DNA from: Ceratopteris richardii
Taxonomy: Eukaryota; Streptophyta; Polypodiopsida; Polypodiales; Pteridaceae
Assembly: GCA_020310875.1 (NCBI GenBank)
Contig: CM035423.1
Coordinates: 113,590,266 to 113,654,265 of the forward strand
DNA: 64,000 nucleotides
Direction of reading: 5' to 3'
How positions within the stretch are numbered: position 1 is the stretch's first letter; each line of letters begins with the position of its first letter. The translations under genes and the position numbers were made by a program. Below, piece by piece: positions 32,178 through 43,400 of this stretch. Below the pieces are notes generated by a model, which had not been told where the DNA came from, did not search any database, and saw only the letters and a program-made list of their open reading frames with translations.

Positions 32178-33264
32178 TGTTAAACGCTGTTGCTTCCTTC
32201 TAACTATCAAAAGTGCGTTTAAGTGATGCTTGGGTTCTTGGGAGTGGAAGGGGTCTGTTAGACAGAGGCCCTGTACTTAGTTCCCAAACTCACTGCTCAC
32301 ACCCAGCACTATACTAATGCTGAGAGCTCTATCGGAAATTGTTGTACTTAGACATTACCGTTCACAATCTTAGCTCAACCACGTGTCCGAATACATTAAG
32401 ATGCTATGTTGCATATACACATAAACTTACTGGAAATACCAGGACAGGAGTAATCGTCAACCTTTACCGAATGTAGATAAACAATCAGACAACACCGTAG
32501 ACACAGAGAGTATTCGTTCAACCTTCACAGAAAACAATCGGATCACACCGTAGACACAAAGAACTCGATAGTTCAAACACACAGTACTGAAACTCAGTGC
32601 GCAACTTAGAAGACCCTTACTGTACTTAACTTTACCGTATGAAGACAGATTCCAACACCGCAGACCACACAGTACAGATCTGAATACCAGAACGCTACCA
32701 CAGTTGCATCAAACTTCATCAACCACTGGCAGAACATTCCAAGAAGGGGTAACACACAATGCGCGGACTAACACCACAACCCAATAGAGATTCACAAACA
32801 ACTTACTCAGACAACAGTCCACGATCTATTAGATGTAAATAGAACTCGCAATCTCAACAGAGATCGATAGGTAACAAAACATAGATACACACAGTACAAT
32901 CAGAGTACGCAGAAATTAGACAACAGCGCTACAGCAGCGTTCAGGCAATCCCCCAGACGAACAGTCTGGTGATTCCACGAACCGTCTCACTAGTTAACAA
33001 CAATCAGATGGTGACGGCAGACAAACAAGAGCGACAGACAAACAAGAGGCGAATCAGAAACTCAGAATACTGGAGATTATGCAACAGACACTACAGCTAT
33101 GATCCGCTCAGTCACCCAGACAGACAGTCTGGTGATCCGTCACGAACACGTCTCTGCGCGTCTTCTTGATTTATATAACTTTTTTTTACAAACTGTTTGT
33201 AACAACTTTTCCACTCGTGCGAACAAGATTCAGTTATACATTTCCAATCCGGCGGCCGCTAACA
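32178..33264 (-). repeat. Gypsy1 5' LTR
   Basis: 1,087 bp. In element orientation it begins TGTTAGCGGCCGCCGGATTG and ends ACAGCGTTTAACA, with TGTTA/TAACA terminal repeats. A TATATAA box lies about 90 bases from the start (33171-33177). It is an inverted copy of 34860-35947. Confidence 0.95.
33171..33177 (-). promoter_or_regulatory. TATA box in Gypsy1 5' LTR
   Basis: TATATAA on the minus strand, preceded by an A run, in the upstream part of the LTR. The same box stands at 34947-34953 in the other LTR. Transcription would start some 25-35 bases downstream. Confidence 0.6.
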
Positions 33265-34572
33265 TCCTTATACCCTAGTACAGAATGGTGTTGCAGAAAG
33301 GATGAATAGAACCATTCAAGATAGAGTAGTTTCTATGTTGCATCATGCAAACCTCTCACAAGGCTTTTGGGCAGAAACAGTATTGACTGTAGTTCATGTG
33401 ATTAACCTTTCTCCTAGTACTGCCAAAGGTCTGAAAGAGGCACAAGAGTTATGGATAGGGAAGCCATCATATTATGATCATCTTCAAGTTTTTGGGTGTG
33501 AAGCATATTCCATATACCCAAGAATCTTAGATAAAAGTTGGATGTAAGTCAAAGAAATGCATTTTTCTTGGATATGGTTGAGAAGGACAATTTGGATATC
33601 GCTTATGGGATCCTGAAAGACGATCAGTGATCATAAATAGTGATGTCATTTTCAATGAGTCTAAGATGCATAAACAGCCCATTAAGGAGGTTAAAGTGAG
33701 AAGAGTGGTGTTTGAGGATATTAGTCCTCCACTTAGCATGCATAAAAATGTTGCACATAGGGATGTTCAAGAGAATGTCTGATCAGATCAGTCTACACAT
33801 GTTCATGTTCAGGAACCATTGAGACGCTCTGCACATGTCTCTCATCCACGTGATAGATATGTTCCAGGTTTAGATTTTGTTGTGCTAACAGATGCCGATG
33901 AGCCTTCTTGCTATAAAGAGGCTATGCAGATAGAGGATCATGTCAAGTGGGAGCATGCCATGAAGAGTGAGTTGGATTCTATTCACAAGAATGGCACTTG
34001 GGATTTAGTACCTTTGCCAAAGGGAAGGAAAGCTTTACCATGTAAATGGGTATATAAGCTGAAATTCACATCAGATAGTGCTTCTCCAAAGTATAAACCA
34101 CGACTTGTTGCAAAGGGTTTTAAGCAACAACATGGTGTTGATTTCATTAAAATCTTCTCTCTAGTGGTCAAGATGACTACCCTATGCATGTTGATTGGAT
34201 TCGTTGCAATGGAGGACTTAGAGCTAGTTCAAATGGATGTGAAAACTGCTTTCTTGCATGGAGATCTTACATATGAGATCTATATGGAACAACCACAGGG
34301 TTATGTAGTTCCTGCCAAGGAAAGTCTAGTTTGTAAGCTCAAGAAGAGCTTATATGGACTTAAACAATTCCCTAGACAATCGTACCAAATTTTTGATGCC
34401 TTTATGAAGTCTCAAGGCTATTCTCGAAGCAATGAGGATCATTGTCTCTACAAAAAGAGATGCTCACATGGTAGCTTGATATGCTTGATACTACATGTGG
34501 ATGATATGTTGATTACTGGGAAGTCCTCTTATGATGTCAATTCTCAAAAAGAAGTTGACTCAGACATTTGCC
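33265..34572 (+). pseudogene. Copia-C integrase end and reverse transcriptase start, inverted piece
   Basis: Starts with the Gypsy1 target site TCCT and reads PYTLVQNGVAERMNRTIQ (integrase, catalytic Glu region), QVFGCEAYSIYP and, from 33819, reverse transcriptase: NGTWDLVPLPKGRKALPCKW, KPRLVAKGFKQQHGVDF, MDVKTAFLHGDLTYEIYMEQ, LKKSLYGLKQFPRQSY and LHVDDMLITG (LHVDD for YVDD). It ends at TTTGCC (34572). Its upstream half is on the minus strand at 35952-36548 and its downstream half on the minus strand at 23142-24138. This flip shows the inversion. Some stops and shifts, for example near 33547. Confidence 0.88.
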
Positions 34573-34819
34573 CGAAATGAAGACATCCAGAGATGCGGCA
34601 CTGGCAAACGAGTTTTACTTACAGGAAGCCTTTCTGCAGACCCAATCAGAAATTTTGCTAAATGAAGCCATAGCTCTAAGTTCGGTACGAATAGATGCAC
34701 AGTTACTAGAATCGGACACCCTAAAACAGCTATTAGAAACTCTAAAGAAAAAGATCGCCCGAACCTTTAGATTAGCTAGAAATATGTACTTAGAAGGTAT
34801 TATCGATGAGCAATAATTT
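34573..34819 (+). pseudogene. Gypsy1 third ORF, C-terminal end
   Basis: Open frame of about 82 codons reading EMKTSRDAALANEFYLQEAF, then a helical Leu/Ile/Gln/Lys-rich stretch (LESDTLKQLLETLKKKIART) and a TAA at 34817. It abuts the copia piece at 34572/34573, and its reading frame fits directly onto the frame that ends at 24139. It therefore is the tail of the coiled-coil protein cut by the inversion. It ends 40 bases before the 3' LTR. Confidence 0.7.
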
Positions 34820-34859
34820 TGTAAAACCTGCGGGTTCGAGTCCACCGTGCGTGCCAGAG
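34820..34859 (+). other. Spacer with tRNA B-box-like word before Gypsy1 3' LTR
   Basis: Where a polypurine tract is expected, the 40 bases read AAACCTGCGGGTTCGAGTCC, then ACCGTGCGTGCCAGAG. GGTTCGAGTCC is an exact pol III B-box consensus and GTGCGTGCCA looks like a mature tRNA 3' end with CCA. No A box or complete cloverleaf is present. No purine run of the usual kind precedes the LTR. Confidence 0.5.
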
Positions 34860-34946
34860 TGTTAGCGGCCGCCGGATTGGAAATGTATAACTGAATCTTG
34901 TTCGCACGAGTGGAAAAGTTGTTACAAACAGTTTGTAAAAAAAAGT

Positions 34947-34953
34947 TATATAA
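34947..34953 (+). promoter_or_regulatory. TATA box in Gypsy1 3' LTR
   Basis: TATATAA after an A8 run, same position as in the other LTR (33171-33177). Confidence 0.6.
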
Positions 34954-34989
34954 ATCAAGAAGATGCGCAGAGACGTGTTCGTGACGGAT

Positions 34990-35173
34990 CACCAGACTGT
35001 CTGTCTGGGTGACTGAGCGGATCGTAGCTGTAGTGTCTGTTGCATAATCTCCAGTATTCTGAGTTTCTGATTCGTATCTTATTTGTCTATCGCTCTTGTT
35101 TGTCTGCCGTCGACATCTGTTCTGTTGTTAACTAGTGAGACGATTCGTGGAATCACCAGACTGTTCGTCTGGG
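34990..35173. repeat. Paired short hairpins in the Gypsy1 LTR
   Basis: TCACCAGACTGTCTGTCTGG near 34990 and TCACCAGACTGTTCGTCTGG near 35153 are related, each able to form a CCAGAC/GTCTGG stem with a 5-base loop. They lie downstream of the TATA box and so probably in the transcribed part. Both have counterparts in the 5' LTR near 32950-32970 and 33117-33134. Role unknown. Confidence 0.5.
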
Positions 35174-35951
35174 GGATTGCCTGAACGCTGCTGTAGCGCT
35201 GTTGTCTAATTTCTGCGTACTTTGATTGTACTGTGTGTATCTATGTTTTGTTACCTATCGATCTCTGTTGAGGTTGCGAGTTCTATTTACATCTAATAGA
35301 TCGTGGACTGTTGTCTGAGTAAGTTGTTTGTGAATCTCTATTGGGTTGTGGTGTTAGTCCACGCATTGTGTGTTACCCCTTCTTGGAATGTTCTGCCAGT
35401 GGTTGGTGAAGTCTGATGCAACTCTGGTAGCGTTCTGGTATTCAGATCTGTACTGTGTGGTCTACAGTGTTGGAATCTATCTTCATACGGTAAAGTTAAG
35501 TACAATAAGGGTCTTCTAAGTTGCGCACTGAGTTTCAGTACTGTGTGTTAGAACTATCGAGTTCTTTGTGTCTACGGTGTGATCTGATTGTTTTTTGTGA
35601 AGGTTGAACGAATACTCTCTGTGTCTACGGTGTTGTTTGATTGTTTATCTACATTCGGTAAAGGTTGACGATTACTCCTGTCCTGGTATTTCCAGTAAGT
35701 TTATGTGTATATGCAACATAGCATCTTAACATATTCGGACACGTGGTTGAGCTAAGACTGTGAACGGTAATGTCTAAGTACAACAATTTCCGATAGAGCT
35801 CTCAGCATTAGTATAGTGCTGGGTGTGAGGAGTGAGTTTGGGAACTAAGTACAGGGCCTCTATCTAACAGACCCCTTCCACTCCCAAGAACCCAAGAATC
35901 ACTTAAATGCACCTCTGATAGTTAGAAGGAAGCAACAGCGTTTAACAAGGA

Positions 35952-36548
35952 GCTGTAAGATCTATACGAATCCCTCTAGACTGAGAGAATAGGTTGAATT
36001 CATGTGAGATATACTCACCCCCATTATCTGAATGTAAAGCCTTAAGCTTAGTTCCTTTTTCAATCTCAACTGAAGCAAGCTATTTTTCAAATTAGAGAAT
36101 ACCTCATCCTTCGATTTGATAGGATATACCCATACTTTTCTAGTAGCATCATCTATGGAAGTGACAAAGTAAAGAGAACCACCTAAGGACCTAGTGGGCA
36201 TAGGACCACACACACTTGTATGAACGAGATCTAAAGGCTGAATTGACAAGTCAATGTGCGTTCTATGCACATTTCTGGTTTGCTTTCCACATTGACAATG
36301 CTCATAAAATAAAAAATCAGAGAAAGATGACAAAGGTAAGTAGCCAGAATGAGAAAGATTTTCTAGTCCACTACGCGATATATGGCCCAAAAGACCATGC
36401 CAAATACAAGCCATAGGCTATTCAATAACAACTAACAAGTGTTCTTCTTGTGATACAAATAAAGGATAAAGTGAGCCAAATTTGCTTCCTTTTGCAATAA
36501 GCATATTTCCCTTTGATATATGAAAGGATTGAGCATAGAAGACCACCT
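35952..36548 (-). pseudogene. Copia-C GAG-pre-integrase and integrase N-terminal half
   Basis: From 36548 down: VVFYAQSFHISKGNMLIAKG and SLYPLF (end of the protease/GAG-pre-integrase link), WHGLLGHISRSGLENLSHSG, then CQCGKQTRNVH with the zinc-binding His and Cys, and integrase LDLVHTSVCGPMPTRSLGGS (HTSVCGP where HTDVCGP is expected, so the first catalytic Asp is Ser). FVTSIDDATRKVWVYPIKSK follows and the piece ends at the Gypsy1 target site. Frameshifts near 36050. It begins at the Copia-A 3' LTR edge (36549), so gag and protease should lie on the far side of Copia-A. Confidence 0.82.
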
Positions 36549-36940
36549 TGTAACTGTCACGAGGAAGGAGATAAGGAAGAGAGCTCACACACACACTCTC
36601 ACTCTCAAGGAGAAGCACACACACAAATTGAGGTAAGAAAGAATGATCTTCTTCTTCTTCTTCTTCTTCTATTACATAAAAAGGAATGTACAAGAATGAC
36701 CCAAAAACAAGAATACAACAAGTGCAATATATAAAGATCAGTACATAAGGAAAAACCTAATGTACGCAAATGAGTGAGCTGGCAAGGAACAAGTGTGCAA
36801 TCACTCTCGGTAGATAAATCTAATAAAGCTCAATGAAGTATCCCTGACATATACCGTCATGACCACTATACGTGTCCGAGAAACGAAAAACTGGTACGTG
36901 TCATCCTGGATCATCACATGTTGAGGTTGATATCTCAACA
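36549..36940 (-). repeat. Copia-A 3' LTR
   Basis: 392 bp. In element orientation TGTTGAGATATCAACCTCAA to CCTCGTGACAGTTACA. It contains a (GAA)n run (36646-36671). The polypurine tract is directly upstream. No second copy of this LTR exists in the window. Confidence 0.8.
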
Positions 36941-36953
36941 CTCCCCCTCAAGC
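36941..36953 (-). promoter_or_regulatory. Copia-A polypurine tract
   Basis: Minus strand GCTTGAGGGGGAG directly before TGTTGAGATATC. Confidence 0.85.
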
Positions 36954-38544
36954 TCAACGCCATATCCTGTAATCCAAGCATCTCCCGAAACTTCTTCAAC
37001 TTCTCAGCTCCAAGTGCTTTGGTGAAAATATCAGCAACCTGCTCATCTGTTCTCACATAAACAAGATCAATATCATCTACTAATACCTTCTCTCTGATGA
37101 AGTGATAGTGTACCTCGATATGCTTTGTTCTAACATGGAAAATAGGGTTCCATGCTAACTGTATTTTGCTAAGATTATCACAATAAATGGTGATAGGCTT
37201 TTGCATTTCCACACCTAAATCTGCAAGTAGCATCTCCAGCCATGATGCCTCACATGCTGCCATTGCAACACCTCTATACCTAGCCTCTGTACTCGACAAA
37301 GCAATAGTGCTGCACTCCCAAGTGAGAATAGAAGTCCACTAGTAGATCTTCTATCTAGAATGCTACCAACCTAATCGGCATCGGTGTATCCATAAACTTG
37401 CAAATCTACACCACCCTCATAAAACAATGCATAATCCAAAGTAGCACTCACATAATGTAGAGTGCGCCTCAAAGCATCCAAATGTGGCTTCCTGGGAACC
37501 TGCATAAATTGACTTTCAAGTCCAACAGTATAACTTAGATTAGGCCTTGTAATTGTGAGATATATAAGACTTCCTGCAATTTTACTGTACATAGTAATAC
37601 TTTTGCAGCATATTCAAGGCATATTGCCTTGGTGACATCCATATACCTGTTTCTGTATGTATAAACTCAATGCCCAAGAAATAGCATAGCACACCAAGAT
37701 CTTTCATGTCAAATTCCTGCATAAGAAGTTGCTTTACCTCTTTGATGCTTCCTTCATTATCACCACCTACAATCAGGTCATCAACATAAATAGCCACAAT
37801 AGTGATGCCATCATCAGCCTTCCTTGCATATATTGAGTGATCTGCATCACACATGGAAAACCCAATGCTAGTTAAGTAATCAGCAATCCTTGCATGCCAT
37901 GCATGAGGGTCTTGCTTCAACCCATACAAAGCCTTTTGCAACCTGCAAACATATTCTGGATGCTTTGAATCTTCATATCCTTGTGGCTGGTCCATATATA
38001 CTTCTTCGGCCTGTAACTCACCATGTAGGAAAGCATTCTTCACATCCATCTGATGCAAAGTCCATCCTTTTGCTATAGCTAATGCAACAAGTGTTCTGAC
38101 AGTAGACATTTTAGCTATAGGGCTTAATGTTTCCTCAAAATCAATGCCATATGTTTGTGCATATCCTTTAGCTACCAATTGTGCTTTATACCTGCTTATG
38201 CTACCATCAACATTATGCTTTACCTTGTAAACACATTTGCAGCCTATGGGTTTCTTTCCTTGCGGCAATGGAACCAGCTTCCATGTATCATTTCCGTAAA
38301 GTGCAACCATCTCCTCATCCATAACTTTTTCCCAATTTGCAATTCTAATTGCATCTTCAAAACAAGAAGGTTCAACATCTTGTATTACCTTTGTCATGTG
38401 GGCACAATGATGAGCCATATAACTATCATACGTCAATCGTTGCACTGAATTTCGCATCCTCCCAGATCTTCTTGGTCTTGGGTCACTTCTCCTTGTATCA
38501 TCTGCATGTGCCCTTCTTACTCCTGGAGTCTTCACAGAGGGCAA
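36954..38544 (-). pseudogene. Copia-A reverse transcriptase and RNase H
   Basis: 38544-37582 is a 320-codon open frame: [76 protein letters not shown] and an intact catalytic box AIYVDDLIVGG. After a frameshift near 37590 comes IAGSLIYLTITRPNLSYTVG. RNase H follows with VYGYTDAD, STEARYRGVAMAACEASWLE and RTKHIEVHYHFIREKVLVDD, ending DIFTKALGAEKLKKFREMLG. The best preserved copia reverse transcriptase in the window. Confidence 0.9.
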
Positions 38545-39809
38545 TCCAAGTTCCTCATCAAGACTCTTTTATGAACCGCCTGAATCTCCATCAACATCTT
38601 CAAAGCCTGCACATGTTTTACTACCAGTAAAAAGCTTTTCTTTACCTTTGATGAATTTGTTGGACTGAAATTTCCATGCAATCTTCCACTCCATGGATTT
38701 GAGTTGGAACTATTGCTTGGTGATGCATCCGGTCCACTCAAAGCTTGAGATTCTACACTTGATTTTTCAGCATTTTCTTTGTCATTTGCTTCAAGATTCA
38801 GTCCTTCTTTGGCATCTGTATAGAAGCTTGACATTTCATCAAATACCACATCTCTGCTCACCTTTACCTATCGTGTGAGTGGGTTATAACATTTATATCC
38901 ATTTTGGTCAAGGGAGTATCCAATGAAGACACACTTTTCTGCTTTTGGATCAAGCTTTGTCCTAAATTCATCTGGGACATGTACATATGCAATACAACCA
39001 AAAACTTTTAGATGTGATAAGTATGGATTTTTACATGTAAACTTCTCTTCAGGTGTAACTTGATGTGCAACAACAGTCGGAGTTCTGTTCATGATGTATA
39101 CAACAATATGCACAACTTCTGCCCAATAACAATGAGGCATATTCTTCTCAGCCATCAAGGCTCTTGCTATTTCTACAATATGTCTATTTCTGCGTTCAAC
39201 AACACCATTCTGTTGTGGTGTGTGCCTGCATGAAAACTGACGCCGAATTCCATGATTTTTTAGAAAACTATTGAACTCATTTGACATGTGTTCACCTCCT
39301 CCAACAGATCTTAATGTCTCAATGTACTTCCCTGTCCGCTTTTCCACCATAGCTTTAAAACTCTGGAAGTGAGCGAACACCTCGCTCTTCTCTTTCATGA
39401 AATATACCCATACTTTGCGTGTACGGTCATCAATGAAAGTAACATAAAACATGCAACCACCCATAGATGGTGTCTTTGTTGGACCCCAAACATCTGTATG
39501 TACTACTTCTAGTAGATTCTCGCTAACATGCTTGTCATGTGGAAATGATGCTCTTGACTGTTTACCAAATTGACATGCTGCACATACCTTTTGCATCTCT
39601 ACAACTTTGAAATTTGGTAGTCCATGGACAATCTCCTTTGACTGCATCAATTTCAGCCTTTGCAGATTTGCATGTCCAATTCATTTGTGCCATATCTCTA
39701 TATCAGCAATAACTCCTACACCTTTTGCAAACATGGCTGCATTTATTTCAGGAATCTTCACATTTAAGGTGAACATCCTACCCACTTTATTTCCTTTGGC
39801 AACCAATTG
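38545..39809 (-). pseudogene. Copia-A protease end, GAG-pre-integrase and integrase
   Basis: From 39809 down: QLVAKGNKVGRMFTLNVKIP, WHK-stop-IGHANLQRLKLMQ, CAACQFGKQSRASFP. Integrase has VVHTDVWGPTKTP and FIDDRTRKVWVYFMKEKSEV, LRSVGGGEHMSNEF (Val where the second catalytic Asp is normal), HTPQQNGVVERRNRHIVEIA and HLKVFGCIAYVHVPDEF. A stop at 38868 follows GYKCYNPLTR. The first residues continue from the protease at 55521 across Gypsy2 without loss, which fixes the insertion site. Confidence 0.88.
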
Positions 39810-39814
39810 TCCAT
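39810..39814. repeat. Gypsy2 target site duplication, left copy
   Basis: TCCAT, identical to 55516-55520. Confidence 0.9.
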
Positions 39815-40425
39815 TGTCACTCTAGCACAATGGTGAGTACCAATGTGAGGAGATCCACCTCATAATTGTCAATCTGTGGAGATGTGAGGACTAGTATGAA
39901 GACTATGAGCAAGTGATGGCACAAGTGTGTGAGTGAGAAGCACACAAACATGCAGACACATACACACACACGTGCACACAAGGCAAGAACAAGGAGAGGA
40001 ACAATGGAGTTCTTTGCATTAGTCCAAAAAGTCTCTTACATAAGCTCGATTCACAAAAAATCTAGCCCGAAAAATGAGCTCTCTAGCTCTTTTTATAGTT
40101 TTCTCACTAGGTTTGGCCTTGTCCAAACCTTGTGTCCGGCCTAGTTAAAAATTAGGTTCTAGAGCCTATTTGAGGGCTCAAACGGAGTCTAAAAATTATG
40201 AAAATTGGTGTGTCGCTAATTCTAATACTCCTCAAGCTTGAGGACTCCTCGGCTTGAACAAAATGGAGTTCGCTCTACCAAAAATGGAATTTACAATGTT
40301 TGTGTAGTGATTAAAATCACTTGAGTTGTGAATAGTCCATGGAAAAAATGATTAGGCCCTGTTGCCATATTGTGCATGACTACTCCTTTGTGCTGGTATG
40401 CTCTTCATATGACTTGTATGCCAAC
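39815..40425 (-). repeat. Gypsy2 3' LTR
   Basis: 611 bp; element orientation TGTTGGCATACAAGTCATAT to GCTAGAGTGACA. The end next to the polypurine tract (40210-40425) matches 55300-55515. The other 395 bases have no counterpart at the 5' end. Confidence 0.88.
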
Positions 40426-40437
40426 ACTCCCCCCTTC
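40426..40437 (-). promoter_or_regulatory. Gypsy2 polypurine tract
   Basis: Minus strand AAGGGGGGGAG immediately before the LTR start TGTTGG and directly after the third-ORF stop codon. Confidence 0.9.
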
Positions 40438-43400
40438 CTAGCGTCTGTTGCCCCTGATAAACCTCTGTTCCATAGGGTGGTCAATATAGTATTGGATGAC
40501 GTTGGTGGCTAGCTCGTGTTCTCCTATCCTTAATCCTCTTGCTAGATCAGCTTCCAATGCATCCCAATTTATTGCACCTGGAACCTCTGGTTGTGGTGTA
40601 GTGTAGTACTCGAAGTACATAGCTTGTTCGCATGCAAAAAGATGAAGTAGGTGTGTAGGTTTTGGTGCGAAGACCTCCGAGTGATACTCCCAGAAACCTG
40701 ATCTGAACATTTCTTCGAATGTCTATTTATAGCATGCAGGGAGGTATTTGATGCATGCATGCCAAGCATAAGCCACACGAATGCTGGGGGTGGTGCTCAT
40801 GTCGTACACCAAATCGTAATTTCTATTGGTGAAGCCCGGTAGACGTACCTGTGGTGCTGCTGCATTTCTAAAGGTTTTCAGTACTACCTGCATCATATCT
40901 AAAATCTTAAGCATCATTTGGGCCGCCACATCTGGCATGGGCTTCAGTCGAGGCATCCAATGTCGAATTGTGGCCATCATGTATGCTATCGATGGTGGTC
41001 CCTGCGGTGGTGCTATGTATGGATAATTGAGCCACTCCTTACATTGAGCATTGTTCTGTACCTCTATGTTGAATGCTTTCCATGATCGGCGTCGTTGAGC
41101 AGGGCCATAGCATGGATTGTAAAGTAGATGTAATGGCGCATTGTTCCAGGTGCGCAGCATTTCAGGACATGTTTCAAGAAGTTTCTGCCGCCATGTCGGT
41201 TGACGGATTTTGCCTTTTTGCACCTCTGGAGGAAGGTCTTCGGGTTGAAATTGGGTTGCGAAGGAAGGTATCTTTCCTGTGACTCTCTGTATTTCTGCGT
41301 TATAATCTGCCAAAATGATATAGTAAGGCCTGTATTGAAGTTCTGAGGAGAGGATAAGGCGTCGAGATGACAGGTTCTTGAAGTAATTGGATTGTAATAC
41401 AGTGTCTTCTATGACTCTCATGGCCTGATTTTGCACTACTGTTCACTCTTCATGTGAACTCCCGATTTCCATGGGGGTCGTGGTGCTTCGAACGTATCCT
41501 GACCTTCTTGCACTGACTTGAGGCAAAGTTATCATGTCCTTCCGTCGTTGTTGCTTCAATTGATCCAATTCTTCTGACAACTGGTCATGTGCTTCAAGTA
41601 GAGTAGCGTAGTCTTCCAAGATGATCTTGATATTGTCGGGGGTCACAACTTGAAACTTTGAGGGACTGATGGGTGCCCCAGGTGTGCTTTCGATAGCGGC
41701 TTCTAGGTTTTCCTGATTCTGTAGTTGCAGGCGTCGATTCTCTTCATGAGCGGCTGCAAGGTGTCACTTGAGTGGGGCCATATTTCACTGAAGCTTTGAA
41801 TTGCGTTCTAGCTGTGTCTGTAGATGACCTTCTACCACTTGTATTGCTTCCTGGTCTATGTTCTATAACTGCACTTCCAATATGCTATGAGCCTCTTGTA
41901 AAGTTTGGAATTGTGTATGGAGGCGAGCATTCTCCTCTTCTAGTGCAGCGAGACGATGTTGTAGCACCTCCGAGTGCTCTTGCAGTCGTGCGTTATGTTG
42001 CTGGAGTTGATTGTACTATGTCCGTAACTGTGATATACATGCGAGCATGGTGTCCAATGCATTGCCTATGGATGAAGGTGTGGTTTGTACAATGGAAGAT
42101 GCAAGGGGAGGGGATTGGGGAATGGGAAGAGTGAATGATGTGTCTATTGGAGGTGTGTGTGTGGGTGAAATTGGTGGAGGGGGAATGGGAGAAGGTGGAA
42201 GTGTGGGGGGAGGTGCTGTGGGTGGCGAAATGTCATACTTTCAGGAGTGGATGCAAGTGTGGTGTCTACCATGTATATTGGAATGGTAGGTGGTGTGTGT
42301 GAGAGAGTGGTGAATAAGTGTTGGATGGATGGTGGGGATGGGATTGATGGGGAGGGTGGGGTGGTGACCTGATACATTCTACAAAAGTAGTCATGGGCGG
42401 GTTGAAGGAATGGTGGTATGGGAGGTGGAAGATGAGAACTTGGAGGCGGGAAAGCCATAAAAGGGGATGTGGTGGCTGGGAATCCGAAGAAAATGGATCT
42501 AGAGTCAGGATGGCCTATGGCTGAGGGCATGGGGGATGGTTGTCCTAGGGCAGGCTCTATGAGGGACTCAGTTATGACAGTGGCGATATTATATAGGGGG
42601 TTTTCGAAAGAGGAAAACAATGTAGAACTAGAGGTTGGAAGATGAAGGCTTGCTATGTGGGTTGGGTAGTTGAGGTGATATTTACAGCTTTCGTTCGAGG
42701 AGGGGATGGGGGAGGTGTCGATGGTAGTGGTTCAGTTGACTCATCTTGGGTGATGGGGATCTCTTGGCCAAGGGTTCCTACTGTTTGGGAGGTTGTCTCA
42801 ATGGGTTCGGATGTAATAATAGGTCCTTCCCCAGTAGTAATGGGAATCTGGATGTTTTTACCTGACCGTGATTGTGTTTGAAATATTTGTGGATCATATT
42901 GAGCCGGGGGCCTCTTAATCGCTGCTTGGACTGCTTCCACTACTCCATATGTTTCTGCTACCAATAATAGGCCTTCGCTGTATTCAGAGTCAACTCCAAC
43001 TTCTTCTAATAGTTGAGCCATGAGCACCCTACTACTCTGTTCGGTGATCAGTTGTTGCGATCGCACTCGTTCCATGATTTGATACAGCCTTCGGAGTTCT
43101 GTTGTATATGCGGGGGTTCCGATGGTTTCTCGTGCTTCTTCTTCTCCTCCTTCCTCATCGTCTCCTTCTGAGTGTTCTAGTTGTTGAGACAAAGTTCGCT
43201 GCGAATCATCATGCCAATGTACATGACGACCTTCTATGGATTTTATCCTTCTTTGGGAAGATGTGCCCTGTTCTTCTACATCTGAATAGAACTCTACATT
43301 AGAGAGTTGTGTATTTTGCAAGAATGATTCAAAGTCAAAGGTAGTCATCCCCTCAACATCTCCAGTCGTAGGAAATTCGAATTCAGGAGGGACAGGAGGA

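Larger units (their letters stand above)
24139..35947 (-). mobile_element. Gypsy1, Ty3/gypsy element with third ORF, partly inverted
   Basis: Ty3/gypsy element inserted in Copia-C integrase with the 4-bp duplication TCCT (33265-33268; complement AGGA at 35948-35951). 5' LTR 32178-33264, primer site, gag, protease, reverse transcriptase, RNase H, integrase and third ORF read leftwards on the minus strand to 24139. The end of the third ORF and the 3' LTR read rightwards at 34573-35947. Reversing 24139-34572 puts everything back in order. About 14 mismatches in the 540 LTR bases I compared make it one of the younger insertions here. 33265-34572 inside this span belongs to Copia-C. Confidence 0.9.
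34860..35947 (+). repeat. Gypsy1 3' LTR
   Basis: 1,088 bp, TGTTAGCGGCCGCCGGATTG to ACAGCGTTTAACA, inverted relative to 32178-33264. In the last 540 bases I count about 14 substitutions between the two. It is followed by AGGA (35948-35951), the complement of TCCT at 33265-33268. Confidence 0.95.

Noticed and set aside
34820-34859. Functional tRNA gene
   Set aside because: Only a B-box and a CCA-like end are present; there is no A box, D arm or anticodon arm, and the T stem pairs poorly.
32178-35947. Two inverted 1.09-kb repeats as a foldback transposon
   Set aside because: They are the two LTRs of Gypsy1; target site TCCT and the broken reading frames on both sides show that an inversion turned one end around.
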